Positions 34,578 through 42,797 of a stretch of DNA of 64,000 bases are shown in pieces (position 1 is the stretch's first letter; each line of letters opens with the position of its first letter). The notes beneath the pieces were generated by a model that was not told the DNA's origin, made no database searches, and saw nothing but the letters and a program-made list of their open reading frames with translations. A program made the translations under genes and the position numbers. Location of the stretch: the NCBI GenBank assembly GCA_900548385.1, contig URKJ01000018.1:1-64000 (forward strand), given 5' to 3'. The stretch comes from an uncultured bacterium (GTDB lineage Bacteria > Verrucomicrobiota > Lentisphaeria > Victivallales > UBA1829).

Positions 34578-34602
34578 ATTCAGACTCCTTATGATTGAAT
34601 AT

Positions 34603-35403
34603 TTACAATTCCCATGCATTATTCGCCTTGTAATCCCACGTCCACAAATAAACGTAGACATTGCGGAGCAGATGATCGGCTCCGGGATAACCGGGCAGCG
34701 GCGCTTTGGCGGTAACGGCATGACCATCCACGAATGTGAGGTTCGCCGATGTCTGATGCCATGGATAGAGACGGCTATGTTTATGATATGTCCCGCTCAG
34801 CATTTCCTTGCTCCCGGAAATTATACCGGAACTCTGAATCCGCTGGGGAGCATCGGACGGAGTCGTCCTGCTGTCGCCAAGCATGACCTTTGCGGAAGGC
34901 GATTTGATCCGCGCCATTTTCGGAGAGTTGTTGAACTGTGAATTCATTCCGTAACTGAACTGCATCGTGTCTTTATCATAGCTCTTGCTGAAATCCCGGT
35001 AAAATCCCGGCTGCGCCTGCCAGATCTGTTTGCTGTAAAACCCTCTGTTCTTCAAGACATACGGACAGATCAGAGTCTTCCCGTTCGGCAGATAATGGAA
35101 TGTCAGGATCACTTCACTCCAGTATGCTTTCAGAGTGGTATCATTCACCTCCCCGATATCGTTCGATCTTCCTTTCGGAGCATAATCATCGGAGTCCGCC
35201 GCATACATAATCACCGCGCCGCCGTCCTGTTTCAGATTGTTCATACATTGAACCGTCTGCGCCTTGTTCCTGGCGCTGTTGAGTGCCGGCAGAAGCATAC
35301 CGGCAAGAATCGCAATCACAGAAATCACGATCAGAAGTTCTACAAGGGTGAAATTAATACTCCTCCCGCCGGAAGATCGTCCCGTTCTGAATACAGCTTT
35401 CAT
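34603..35403 (-). CDS. Prepilin-type pseudopilin-like protein (H-X9-DG family)
   Basis: 266 aa. Type III signal INFTLVELLIVISVIAILAG preceded by an 18-residue basic leader, then MLLPALNSARNKAQTVQCMNNLKQ. The C-terminal motif HQTSANLTFVDGHAV is a full H-X9-DG. GAGGAG lies upstream of the ATG. It resembles the protein at 3918 in both termini but the middle differs. It lies 25 bp upstream of the giant glycosidase and downstream of a GntR-type regulator, the same order as the first cassette. Display on the cell surface or a role in secretion is inferred. Confidence 0.85.
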   Translation of the reverse strand: MKAVFRTGRSSGGRSINFTLVELLIVISVIAILAGMLLPALNSARNKAQTVQCMNNLKQDGGAVIMYAADSDDYAPKGRSNDIGEVNDTTLKAYWSEVILTFHYLPNGKTLICPYVLKNRGFYSKQIWQAQPGFYRDFSKSYDKDTMQFSYGMNSQFNNSPKMARIKSPSAKVMLGDSRTTPSDAPQRIQSSGIISGSKEMLSGTYHKHSRLYPWHQTSANLTFVDGHAVTAKAPLPGYPGADHLLRNVYVYLWTWDYKANNAWEL

Positions 35404-35444
35404 TGTTGCTCTCCTCTTTTGCAGACAGTGTGTCCGTTGTTGTT

Positions 35445-36470
35445 TTATGTTATTTCCCGAACCTCGACCGGAATGGTCACGCCTGTTCCGGAAGCGGGCT
35501 GTTCGTCATTCAGCTGCGCCCGGAGCAATCCGGCAAGCGCGGCGGCATTCTGTTTCAGCGGATACAGATACGTCATTCCCCGTCCGGCACCCCGTCCGGT
35601 AACATTCGGCAGAATCAGAAAAAGCGTCTCGCGGTAATCCGGCTTGATCGCTTCCAGCTTCCGCAGAAACGGTTCATGATTCGTTGTCACAAAAAACAGC
35701 GTGTCCGGCGGCTCCTTCCCTGCAAAACGGGATTCCAGATATTCAAAGCAATCCCCTTCCGGAACAAAATTCCGGTCATCCAACACGATCCCCGCCTCCC
35801 GGTATGCCTGAACAAAACCGCTGATCTCCTGTATTTCCGGACTTCCGTAATACAGCAGAGGCGTGTGCAATCCCTGTTTCAGACACCGTTTGCCGATCTC
35901 ATATCCCGCCTGATAAAAATTCTGAAACACATTCCACGGAGTCCCCTCCGGCAGAGCGCTCGTGATCACTTTCAATCCGCGCCGGCGCAATTCGCCAGTC
36001 AGGGAATGCGATGGCTGCAGCCAGATCAGGACATCCAGCGCTTCCGCCTCAATGGAACGCAGAATCTGTTCCGGCTGACGGCTGTTCAGCTGAAGCTGGT
36101 GAACGACCACCTGCATCCGCGCACATTCCAACAGCAGATACGCCAACTGTTCCGCAAAATATGGAGTATAATGAGTCAGCATACCGTCGGTATGCAGCAC
36201 ACCGACAACGGGCATGATAGCCATTCCCTGCGGTTCAAGACTTTTCGCCGGATTGGTAAAACTGCCAAGGTGCGGGCGCGCAATGATATAGCCGTCATTC
36301 GTAAGCTCTTTCAACGCCTTGATGACAGTCGGCCTGCTCACATCGAACATCGCGGCAAGTTCGGTCAGCGTGGGAATACGCACAGACTTGCTGCCCGCCC
36401 GATAAATCAGCGTCGTTACATAACGCCGGATTTTCACATACTCCGAAACCGGTGTCTCCGCCTGTTTCAT
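35445..36470 (-). CDS. GntR-type regulator with LacI-like sensor domain
   Basis: 341 aa. The N-terminal winged helix reads IPTLTELAAMFDVSRPTVIK, then ALKELTNDGYIIARPHLGSF, typical of GntR. Residues about 85-341 look like a LacI/GalR sugar-binding domain (MPVVGVLHTDGM, DTLFFVTTNHEPFL). The start at 36470 is chosen over an in-frame ATG at 36539 because it has GAGGCGG upstream and lies downstream of the promoter. It probably controls the pseudopilin and glycosidase downstream and itself. Confidence 0.85.
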   Translation of the reverse strand: MKQAETPVSEYVKIRRYVTTLIYRAGSKSVRIPTLTELAAMFDVSRPTVIKALKELTNDGYIIARPHLGSFTNPAKSLEPQGMAIMPVVGVLHTDGMLTHYTPYFAEQLAYLLLECARMQVVVHQLQLNSRQPEQILRSIEAEALDVLIWLQPSHSLTGELRRRGLKVITSALPEGTPWNVFQNFYQAGYEIGKRCLKQGLHTPLLYYGSPEIQEISGFVQAYREAGIVLDDRNFVPEGDCFEYLESRFAGKEPPDTLFFVTTNHEPFLRKLEAIKPDYRETLFLILPNVTGRGAGRGMTYLYPLKQNAAALAGLLRAQLNDEQPASGTGVTIPVEVREIT

Positions 36471-36488
36471 GATCCGCCTCTTTTGTTG

Positions 36489-36506
36489 ACCAATATTTAC
36501 CAATAT
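36489..36506 (-). promoter_or_regulatory. Direct-repeat operator candidate
   Basis: ATATTGGT occurs twice on the minus strand, at 36506-36499 and 36496-36489, ten bases apart centre to centre, just after the -10 box. Repeats one helical turn apart allow two protein subunits to bind on one face. Autoregulation by the GntR-type protein is inference. Confidence 0.5.
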
Positions 36507-36510
36507 CTTT

Positions 36511-36539
36511 ATTATACAACAAAACCTCAAAAAAGTCAA
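36511..36539 (-). promoter_or_regulatory. Near-consensus promoter of the GntR-type gene
   Basis: On the minus strand TTGACT (36539-36534), 17-bp spacer, TATAAT (36516-36511). Confidence 0.8.
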
Positions 36540-36648
36540 GAGGTAAAAAGCAAAAAAAACCGGAATCCGTTAAAGAATGCAGACTTCAGCAAAAATACCG
36601 GCACAGACAACCGGGATCAAATGGCAGCAGAGTCCGGAACAGACAGGA

Positions 36649-36951
36649 TCACTCCTGCAGCGCTTCGGCGGCACGCAGACGTTTCAGACGGAGCATGTAA
36701 TATTGCGTCAGAATAAGGTCGGCGGCAACCATCAGCATATTGAGGACATAAAGCCAAAGTACATGGTCATAGTGGCCGATGCCGGGAATTTTATTCAGAA
36801 TCCCGCTGATATAACCGATCAGGATCAGATACATGAACAGCAGACTTTTCCCTGTCGGATTCTTCACGCGGATCGTTTTAAGAAGAGCAAACGGCCAACT
36901 GGTGCCGAAACAGACCAGCATCACAGCCTCGTACACATTAAAATTATGCAT
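36649..36951 (-). CDS. PQ-loop/SemiSWEET-like small membrane protein
   Basis: 100 aa with three hydrophobic segments. MLVCFGTSWPFALLKTIRVK followed by NPTGKSLLFMYLILIGYISG has the spacing of PQ-loop repeats (a proline-containing loop, then a TGKS-type turn) seen in SemiSWEET sugar transporters. The C-terminus is a basic helix (YYMLRLKRLRAAEA). AGGAAG precedes the start. It is 15 bp downstream of the MarR gene, so co-transcribed. Transport of a small sugar or drug-like compound is inference. Confidence 0.7.
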   Translation of the reverse strand: MHNFNVYEAVMLVCFGTSWPFALLKTIRVKNPTGKSLLFMYLILIGYISGILNKIPGIGHYDHVLWLYVLNMLMVAADLILTQYYMLRLKRLRAAEALQE

Positions 36952-36966
36952 GGTGCTTCCTGAATG

Positions 36967-37479
36967 TTATTTGAAATGTTTCAGGAGCTGCGCCTGATAG
37001 GAAGAGGGATTCTCCGCCACAAGTTCCGCCGTAAGATTACCGAGGATGTCGATGAGCCGGGTCATTTCCTCTTTTCCCTGCTTGGCACACATCTGTTCCG
37101 CAATCCGTGTAAACCCGCTTTCCAGTTCGCGGATCTTCTTCAGACTGTATTCCGAAAGCGAGATGTTGACACTCCGGCGGTTGCTCTCACAGCGGTTGCG
37201 GGTGAGCAGCCCGCGCTGAACCATATTTTCCACCATGCCACAGACAGCGGCGCTGGTGACGTTGAGAGTCTCGGCAATGGACTTCAGCATCACTCCTTCC
37301 GGAGACGTGGTGGAAGTCTTGACGTAAACGACGCGCAGAAGACGCATCTGCTGAATGGTCAGGTTCCAGTTGTCGCCGTCCTCCGCAACGACTGAGTGAC
37401 CACTCATGTCCCGCATCAAATCGGTCAGCGCAAAAACAGTCTTCCAAAACCGGGTGGCGATTTCTTCTGATCCATTCAT
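36967..37479 (-). CDS. MarR-family transcriptional regulator
   Basis: 170 aa. Winged-helix core: SIAETLNVTSAAVCGMVENM, then VQRGLLTRNRCESNRRSVNI, the family's recognition helix and wing; long helices at both ends for dimerisation. AAAGGAAA lies upstream, overlapping the palindrome GAAACGTTTC at 37483-37492, a candidate site for autorepression. Downstream membrane protein suggests a ligand-responsive transporter unit. Confidence 0.88.
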   Translation of the reverse strand: MNGSEEIATRFWKTVFALTDLMRDMSGHSVVAEDGDNWNLTIQQMRLLRVVYVKTSTTSPEGVMLKSIAETLNVTSAAVCGMVENMVQRGLLTRNRCESNRRSVNISLSEYSLKKIRELESGFTRIAEQMCAKQGKEEMTRLIDILGNLTAELVAENPSSYQAQLLKHFK

Positions 37480-37482
37480 TTT

Positions 37483-37492
37483 GAAACGTTTC
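37483..37492. promoter_or_regulatory. Palindrome over the MarR ribosome binding site
   Basis: GAAACGTTTC, a perfect 10-bp palindrome immediately upstream of the MarR start codon; possible operator or translational control element. Confidence 0.35.
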
Positions 37493-37732
37493 CTTTTCCC
37501 ATCTGTTTATGATACACGACAATAATTTACCCTTTATAAATATAATATTCAATAAATTATTTTCAACCGTTTTCTGTAATTATTTTCCGGGGAAAACCGT
37601 CATTTTTCCCGGGAACCGGAAAAACATGGCGCATAATGACGGAAACGTAATAATAAAAACCCGAATTCTGCTTGAAAAACAGCACAATATGCAGTAAAGT
37701 TATGGTATATCATTTTCAGGGAGGTTCACAGT

Positions 37733-38065
37733 ATGAAAATCGAGATCGTCCGGAACGAAACCTATACGGTCGCCCGTCTTGCGGGACAGTTCAATACAGA
37801 AGCCTCGGACGACGCCGCGCATACGCTTCTGGAAGAGTTTCAGAACACGGCGACAATGATCCTGGATTTCGATCAAGTCCCCTATCTCAGCAGTTCCGGT
37901 ATGCGCGTGATCCTCCAGCTTGCCAAAACGGCGATCTCCGGAGAAAAAGGTTTTGTCATCTGCGGCATGAATCAGGATGTCACCACCGCAATGAAGCTCA
38001 CCGGATTCCTGACGGACATTCATGTGGCAAAAGATCTGAAAACAGCGGAAATGCTTTATGTCTGA
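37733..38065 (+). CDS. STAS-domain anti-sigma factor antagonist-like protein
   Basis: 110 aa, single STAS domain. TARL-like N-terminal strand (TVARLAGQFNTEASDDA), then MILDFDQVPYLSSSGMRVIL, where Ser55 just before Gly corresponds to the serine phosphorylated in SpoIIAA-type proteins. CAGGGAGG precedes the ATG. A promoter-like TTGAAA (37672) with 17-bp spacing to TAAAGT (37695) lies upstream. No kinase, phosphatase or sigma factor gene is adjacent. It lies 48 bp before the arn-like genes; a regulatory link is possible but unproven. Confidence 0.85.
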   Translation: MKIEIVRNETYTVARLAGQFNTEASDDAAHTLLEEFQNTATMILDFDQVPYLSSSGMRVILQLAKTAISGEKGFVICGMNQDVTTAMKLTGFLTDIHVAKDLKTAEMLYV

Positions 38066-38113
38066 CAGGGAAATGCATGACTCGCCATCTTATCAACAAC
38101 AAAGAGGTTTTGA

Positions 38114-39070
38114 ATGGAAGAATTAAAAAAACCGGAACTCTCTCTCGTTATTCCTGTTTATAATGAAGAAGCAAATCTGGAAGAACTGATCCGCAGATGT
38201 CTGGCTGCGTGCGACCCGCTCCACATCCCGTATGAAATCATTCTGGTGGATGACGGAAGTGCGGATTCTTCGGCAAACATGATCCGGGAAGCGGCGGAAA
38301 AACATGACGGGAAAATCGTCGGAGTCTTCCTTACCACCAACTTCGGACAGCATGCCGCCGTCACCGCCGGACTCCAGACTTCGGTCGGCAAATACGTCAT
38401 CACTCTTGACGCGGACCTCCAGAATCCGCCGGAAGAGATCCCGAAACTCGTCGAAAAGCTCCGGGAAGGATACGATGTCGTCGGCACGATCCGGGAAAAA
38501 CGCAAAGATACCCTCTTCCGCCGCTGGGCGTCCAAAATGGTCAACTTCATGGTCCGCAAACTCTGCAATGGCAAAACCATGACCGATTACGGCTGTATGC
38601 TCCGCGGATATTCCCGCAACGTCGTCAACGCGATTCTCAACTGCCCCGAACACGGAAAATTCATCCCCATGCTTGCGATGAGCTACGCGCGGCGGACCAT
38701 TGAAATCCATGTCAAGCACGCGGACCGTACCGCCGGAGAATCCAAATACAACGTCTGGAAACTGATCGCCCTGCAATACGACCTGCTCACCGGAACCTCA
38801 ATCTTTCCGCTCCGGATGCTGACTTATATCGGAACTCTGCTCGCCGTTTTCGGCGTGCTGTTCGGTATTTTCATCTTTATCATGACCCGGATTCACGGCG
38901 ATGAATGGAGCCAGCACGGTATTTTCACTCTGTTTTCCCTCGTATTCATCTTCATGGGCGGACAGTTCATCGCAATGGGGATCCTTGGAGAATATATCGG
39001 CAAGATCCATCTGAACACGCGCGGACGCCCGCAGTTCTTCATCGAATCCATTGCCGGCAGAAAACAATAA
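38114..39070 (+). CDS. arnC: ArnC-like undecaprenyl-phosphate glycosyltransferase
   Basis: 318 aa. GT2 domain at the N-terminus (LSLVIPVYNEEANLEELIRR, VDDGSADSS, then LDADLQNPPEEIPKLV) and two C-terminal membrane helices (about 230-300). The long match to ArnC (TNFGQHAAVTAGLQ, TMTDYGCMLRGYSR, HADRTAGESKYNVWKL) makes it the predicted transferase moving 4-formamido-arabinose from UDP to undecaprenyl phosphate at the inner membrane. Followed by arnA and arnD homologues, which confirms the pathway. Confidence 0.9.
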   Translation: MEELKKPELSLVIPVYNEEANLEELIRRCLAACDPLHIPYEIILVDDGSADSSANMIREAAEKHDGKIVGVFLTTNFGQHAAVTAGLQTSVGKYVITLDADLQNPPEEIPKLVEKLREGYDVVGTIREKRKDTLFRRWASKMVNFMVRKLCNGKTMTDYGCMLRGYSRNVVNAILNCPEHGKFIPMLAMSYARRTIEIHVKHADRTAGESKYNVWKLIALQYDLLTGTSIFPLRMLTYIGTLLAVFGVLFGIFIFIMTRIHGDEWSQHGIFTLFSLVFIFMGGQFIAMGILGEYIGKIHLNTRGRPQFFIESIAGRKQ

Positions 39071-39105
39071 CACAATTATAAATAACGATACAGGAAGGAA
39101 TTACA

Positions 39106-41109
39106 ATGAAAGCTGTTGTGTTTGCCTACAACAACATCGGATGCGAAGGCATCGAAGCACTGCTCAAAAGCGGATTTGAAATCGCCGCGGTCTTCACCCA
39201 CAAAGACGATCCCAATGAAAACCTCTGGTTCCGCTCCGTTGCGGAACTCGCCGCGGACAAAGGCATTCCGGTTTACGCCCCGGAAAATCCGAATCATCCG
39301 CTGTGGGTGGCACGGATCAAAGCGATGAAACCCGATTATGTGTTCTCGTTCTACTACCGCAACGTCATCGGAAAAGAGATTCTCGCAATCCCATCCAAGG
39401 GAGCATTGAACCTGCACGGATCCCTCCTTCCGAAATACCGCGGCTGCGCCCCGATCAACTGGGCGGTCATCAACGGCGAAAAAGAGACCGGCGTCACCCT
39501 GCATCTCATGAGTGAAAAAATCGACGCCGGCGACATCATCGCTCAGAAGAAGATCACGATCGCCGGCGATGATACCGCGAAAGACGTTCATCTGAAAGCC
39601 GCAAAGGCCGCTGCCGCACTGCTGGCTGCCGAACTGCCCAAGCTCGCCAAAGCCAAAACCAGAGTCAAAGGCAAAAAACAGATTGAAAAAGACGCCACTT
39701 ATTTCGGCAGACGGAAACCCGCCGACGGCGCGATCGACTGGTCCAAATCCGCCGCCGAAGTCCGCAATCTCGTTCGCGGCGTGACCCGTCCATATCCCGG
39801 AGCGTTCAGTTTCCTCGGCGACAAAAAATATCTGATCTGGGATGTCTCCGAAGTCAAACTCCCGGCGAAAGCAACCAAAGCCAAACCGGGAACAATCCTT
39901 TCCACCGAACCGCTGACCGTCGCCTGCGGGAGCGGCGCAGTCAAAATCAATTTCGCCCAGACCGCCAACGGGCTCTATTCTTCCGGCGAACAGCTCGTAC
40001 AGGACTGCCGTCTCGTCCAGAAAATGCAGTTCATCTCCGATCTCGCCGCACTCCGCCCGAAACGTAAGAAAAGCATCCTGATCCTCGGTGTCAACGGCTT
40101 CATCGGAAGCGCCATCAGCGAACGCCTGCTTGCCAGCGGCGAATACGAAATCTACGGCATGGACCTCCGTTCCAACTACATTCAGGACCTCCTCGCCAAT
40201 CCGGATTTCCATTTCACCGAAGGCGACATCACCATTCACCGCGAATGGATCGAATACTACGTCAAGAAATGCGATGTGGTCCTTCCGCTCGTCGCCATCG
40301 CAACCCCGATCGAATACACACGCAATCCGCTGAAAGTATTCGAACTCGACTTTGAGGAAAACCTGCGCATTGTCCGCTACTGCGTGAAATACAACAAGCG
40401 CATCATCTTCCCCTCCACCTCCGAAGTCTACGCCATGTGCAACGAGGAATCGTTCGACGAAGACAATTCCAAGCTCATCCTCGGCCCGATCCGGATGCAG
40501 CGCTGGATCTACTCCTGTTCCAAACAGATGCTCGACCGCGTGATCTGGGCATACGGCATGAAAGGACTCAAATTCACCCTCTTCCGTCCGTTCAACTGGA
40601 TGGGCCCCAAGCTCGACAGTCTCACCTCCGCCCGGATCGGAAGTTCCCGCGCGATCACTCAGCTGATTCTCAACCTCGTGCAGGGCAATCCGATCCAGCT
40701 GATCGACGGCGGCGAGCAGAAACGCTGTTTCACCCATGTGACCGACGGCATCGAGTGTCTGTTCCGCATCATCGAAAACAAAGACGGACGCTGTGACGGC
40801 AAGATCATCAATATCGGCTGTCCCGAAAACGAAGCCAGCATCCGCGAACTCGCCGAGATCCTGGTCAAAAAATTCGACAAGCATCCGCTCCGCAAAAAAT
40901 TCCCGCCGTTCGCCGGTTACAAAGTTATCGAATCAGGAGAGTTCTACGGGGAAGGTTATCAGGATGTCCAGCACCGCAAACCGAGCATCAAAAACGCCTG
41001 GAAATATTGCGACTGGAAACCGGTCGTCAAACTTGAGGATTCCATCGAAATGACTCTCGACTTCTTCCTGAAACAGGCGGTCGAATCCGGGGAATTCGGC
41101 GTAAAATGA
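39106..41109 (+). CDS. arnA: Bifunctional ArnA: UDP-Ara4N formyltransferase / UDP-GlcA decarboxylase
   Basis: 667 aa, like the E. coli enzyme (660). The N-terminal formyltransferase (1 to about 300) has LHGSLLPKYRGCAPINWAVI and EKIDAGDIIAQ. The C-terminal SDR dehydrogenase (about 320-667) has LILGVNGFIGSAI, PSTSEVYAMC and the YSCSKQMLDR catalytic Tyr/Lys. It oxidatively decarboxylates UDP-glucuronate and formylates the 4-amino sugar. GGAAGGAA lies upstream; ATGA overlap with arnD. The aminotransferase ArnB that should act between the two activities is not encoded in this window. Confidence 0.95.
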   Translation: MKAVVFAYNNIGCEGIEALLKSGFEIAAVFTHKDDPNENLWFRSVAELAADKGIPVYAPENPNHPLWVARIKAMKPDYVFSFYYRNVIGKEILAIPSKGALNLHGSLLPKYRGCAPINWAVINGEKETGVTLHLMSEKIDAGDIIAQKKITIAGDDTAKDVHLKAAKAAAALLAAELPKLAKAKTRVKGKKQIEKDATYFGRRKPADGAIDWSKSAAEVRNLVRGVTRPYPGAFSFLGDKKYLIWDVSEVKLPAKATKAKPGTILSTEPLTVACGSGAVKINFAQTANGLYSSGEQLVQDCRLVQKMQFISDLAALRPKRKKSILILGVNGFIGSAISERLLASGEYEIYGMDLRSNYIQDLLANPDFHFTEGDITIHREWIEYYVKKCDVVLPLVAIATPIEYTRNPLKVFELDFEENLRIVRYCVKYNKRIIFPSTSEVYAMCNEESFDEDNSKLILGPIRMQRWIYSCSKQMLDRVIWAYGMKGLKFTLFRPFNWMGPKLDSLTSARIGSSRAITQLILNLVQGNPIQLIDGGEQKRCFTHVTDGIECLFRIIENKDGRCDGKIINIGCPENEASIRELAEILVKKFDKHPLRKKFPPFAGYKVIESGEFYGEGYQDVQHRKPSIKNAWKYCDWKPVVKLEDSIEMTLDFFLKQAVESGEFGVK

Positions 41110-41990
41110 GAGCCGGGCTCCGCATCGACGTCGATACTCTGAGCGGCACGCGCGACGGTGTGCCGCAGCTTCTGCGCACCCTTGATAAACACGGGGTGCG
41201 CGGCGCGTTCTTCTTCTCCGTCGGACCCGACAACATGGGACGCAATCTGTGGCGGCTGCTCAAACCCGCGTTTCTCTGGAAAATGCTCCGCACGAAAGCC
41301 GCCAGTCTTTATGGCTGGGACATTCTCCTGATGGGAACCGCATGGCCCGGCCCGATGATCGGAAAACGCTGTGAAGAGGTGATCCGGAGCACGGCAAAAG
41401 CCGGGCACGAAATCGGCGTCCATGCGTGGGATCACCGTTACTGGCAGGCGAAATCGGACGTCATGAGCGTCGAACAGGGGTTCTGTCATGTCAAACGCGC
41501 GTTTGACGAACTTGTCCGCATCACCGGAGAAGCCCCGACCTGTTCCGCATCTCCCGGTTGGCGCTGTACGGAACAGCTGCTGAAATGCAAAGAGACTCTG
41601 CCGTTCCGCTATAACAGCGACTGCCGCGGGAATTCCATTTTCATGCCGGTCGTTGACGGAGTGGTCTTGAGCCAGCCGCAAATTCCGTTGAATCTGCCGA
41701 CTTATGACGAAGTCTATGGACGCGAAGGCATTACGAACGACAACTACAACGACCGCCTGCTGGACCTGTTCGTTCCGGATGGACTGAACATGCTTACCAT
41801 CCATGCCGAAGTCGAAGGACGCATCTGTGCGGCGATGTTTGATGAATTTCTCTCAAAAGCCAAAGCGCGCGGGATCGAATTCTGCGCTCCCGGCGATCTT
41901 CTCCCCGAAAACCGCAATGCCATTCCGCGCGGGCAGCTGGTACAGGGAGAGATTCCCGGACGCGAAGGCGTTCTGGCGCTTCAAGGCTGA
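41106..41990 (+). CDS. arnD: ArnD-like deformylase (polysaccharide deacetylase family)
   Basis: 294 aa, NodB-fold. GLRIDVDTLSGTRDGVPQLL at the N-terminus provides the metal-binding Asp pair, and AGHEIGVHAWDHRYWQAKSD the His pair. It should remove the formyl group from undecaprenyl-phosphate-Ara4FN, making transfer to lipid A irreversible. It overlaps arnA by 4 bp. The transferase ArnT is not seen in this window. Confidence 0.92.
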   Translation: MRAGLRIDVDTLSGTRDGVPQLLRTLDKHGVRGAFFFSVGPDNMGRNLWRLLKPAFLWKMLRTKAASLYGWDILLMGTAWPGPMIGKRCEEVIRSTAKAGHEIGVHAWDHRYWQAKSDVMSVEQGFCHVKRAFDELVRITGEAPTCSASPGWRCTEQLLKCKETLPFRYNSDCRGNSIFMPVVDGVVLSQPQIPLNLPTYDEVYGREGITNDNYNDRLLDLFVPDGLNMLTIHAEVEGRICAAMFDEFLSKAKARGIEFCAPGDLLPENRNAIPRGQLVQGEIPGREGVLALQG

Positions 41991-42021
41991 TCCTGTCCGT
42001 ACAACGCAAGGAGGTGTTTTT

Positions 42022-42771
42022 ATGCCGGATGCAAAATTTTCAATCGGAACCTGTTTTTCCTGGTCGTGGACCGCTTCCGTATTCAAAGGAGCATTCCGCT
42101 GTCTCCAGCGTCATCCGCTGAATGAGGAAAACGCGGAAATCATTTGGAAAACCCGTCATAAAACCGTCTGGAAGACCGTTCTCCCGCGCAAATTCGGCGG
42201 AATAACCGTGGTTTGGAAAGATTATACCAACACCCGTTTCTGGAGGTTCTTTCTGCGGCGGTCATTCGCCGCACGGGAAGCGGTCGGGTACCGGACCGCG
42301 GAAAAACTCGGCATTCCTGTCCCGCGCCTGCTGGCGTGCGGCGACACCCGTCGGTTCTTCAAACTCAAAAGCTGCTTCATCGTCACCGAGTTCATGAAAA
42401 ATTCTCAAAACGGACTCGTCTTCTGTCCCGGCGGCACAATGGCAGGAGAAGAAGGACCGCGCAAAGCATTCTGCAAACAGAATCTGTACAATCTGGCGAT
42501 CCTGCATGAAGCGGGGTTCCGTCACGGAACGGCGCTCCCGCAGAACATGCTCTGGAGCATCAACCGCGATTCCCGCATGGAAACAGCGTGGATCGACCTG
42601 GAAAAAGTCCGTAAATTCTCCGGGCGGAGATTGCGCAGACACATGAAAAAGGATTTGCGCGATTTCCTCGGCAATCTGGAATTCGACCCGGAAACCACCG
42701 AACAAATGGTAAACTACTACAACCGCGTCCGCCGTTCCATTCACCCGGACGCGAAACCGATAGATTTCTGA
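42022..42771 (+). CDS. WaaP/KdkA-like lipopolysaccharide kinase family protein
   Basis: 249 aa. The start at 42022 has AAGGAGGTG at optimal spacing. Kinase-like fold: VVWKDYTNTRFWRFF (possible ATP lysine), YRTAEKLGIPVPRLLACG, SCFIVTEFM hinge, and WIDLEKVRKF in place of the metal-binding DFG-type motif. The catalytic loop reads RHGTALPQNMLW, so the usual Asp of H-x-D is Thr here; activity may be lost or use another residue. Position after arnD suggests core or lipid A phosphorylation, an inference. Confidence 0.72.
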   Translation: MPDAKFSIGTCFSWSWTASVFKGAFRCLQRHPLNEENAEIIWKTRHKTVWKTVLPRKFGGITVVWKDYTNTRFWRFFLRRSFAAREAVGYRTAEKLGIPVPRLLACGDTRRFFKLKSCFIVTEFMKNSQNGLVFCPGGTMAGEEGPRKAFCKQNLYNLAILHEAGFRHGTALPQNMLWSINRDSRMETAWIDLEKVRKFSGRRLRRHMKKDLRDFLGNLEFDPETTEQMVNYYNRVRRSIHPDAKPIDF

Positions 42772-42797
42772 CCGCAACGGTCCAAGGAGCTTTCACT

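Noticed and set aside
33003..34598. 531-codon plus-strand frame
   Set aside because: Antisense to the giant glycosidase with signal peptide and catalytic motifs.
39076..40884. 602-codon minus-strand frame
   Set aside because: Antisense to arnA, whose two domains are fully recognisable.
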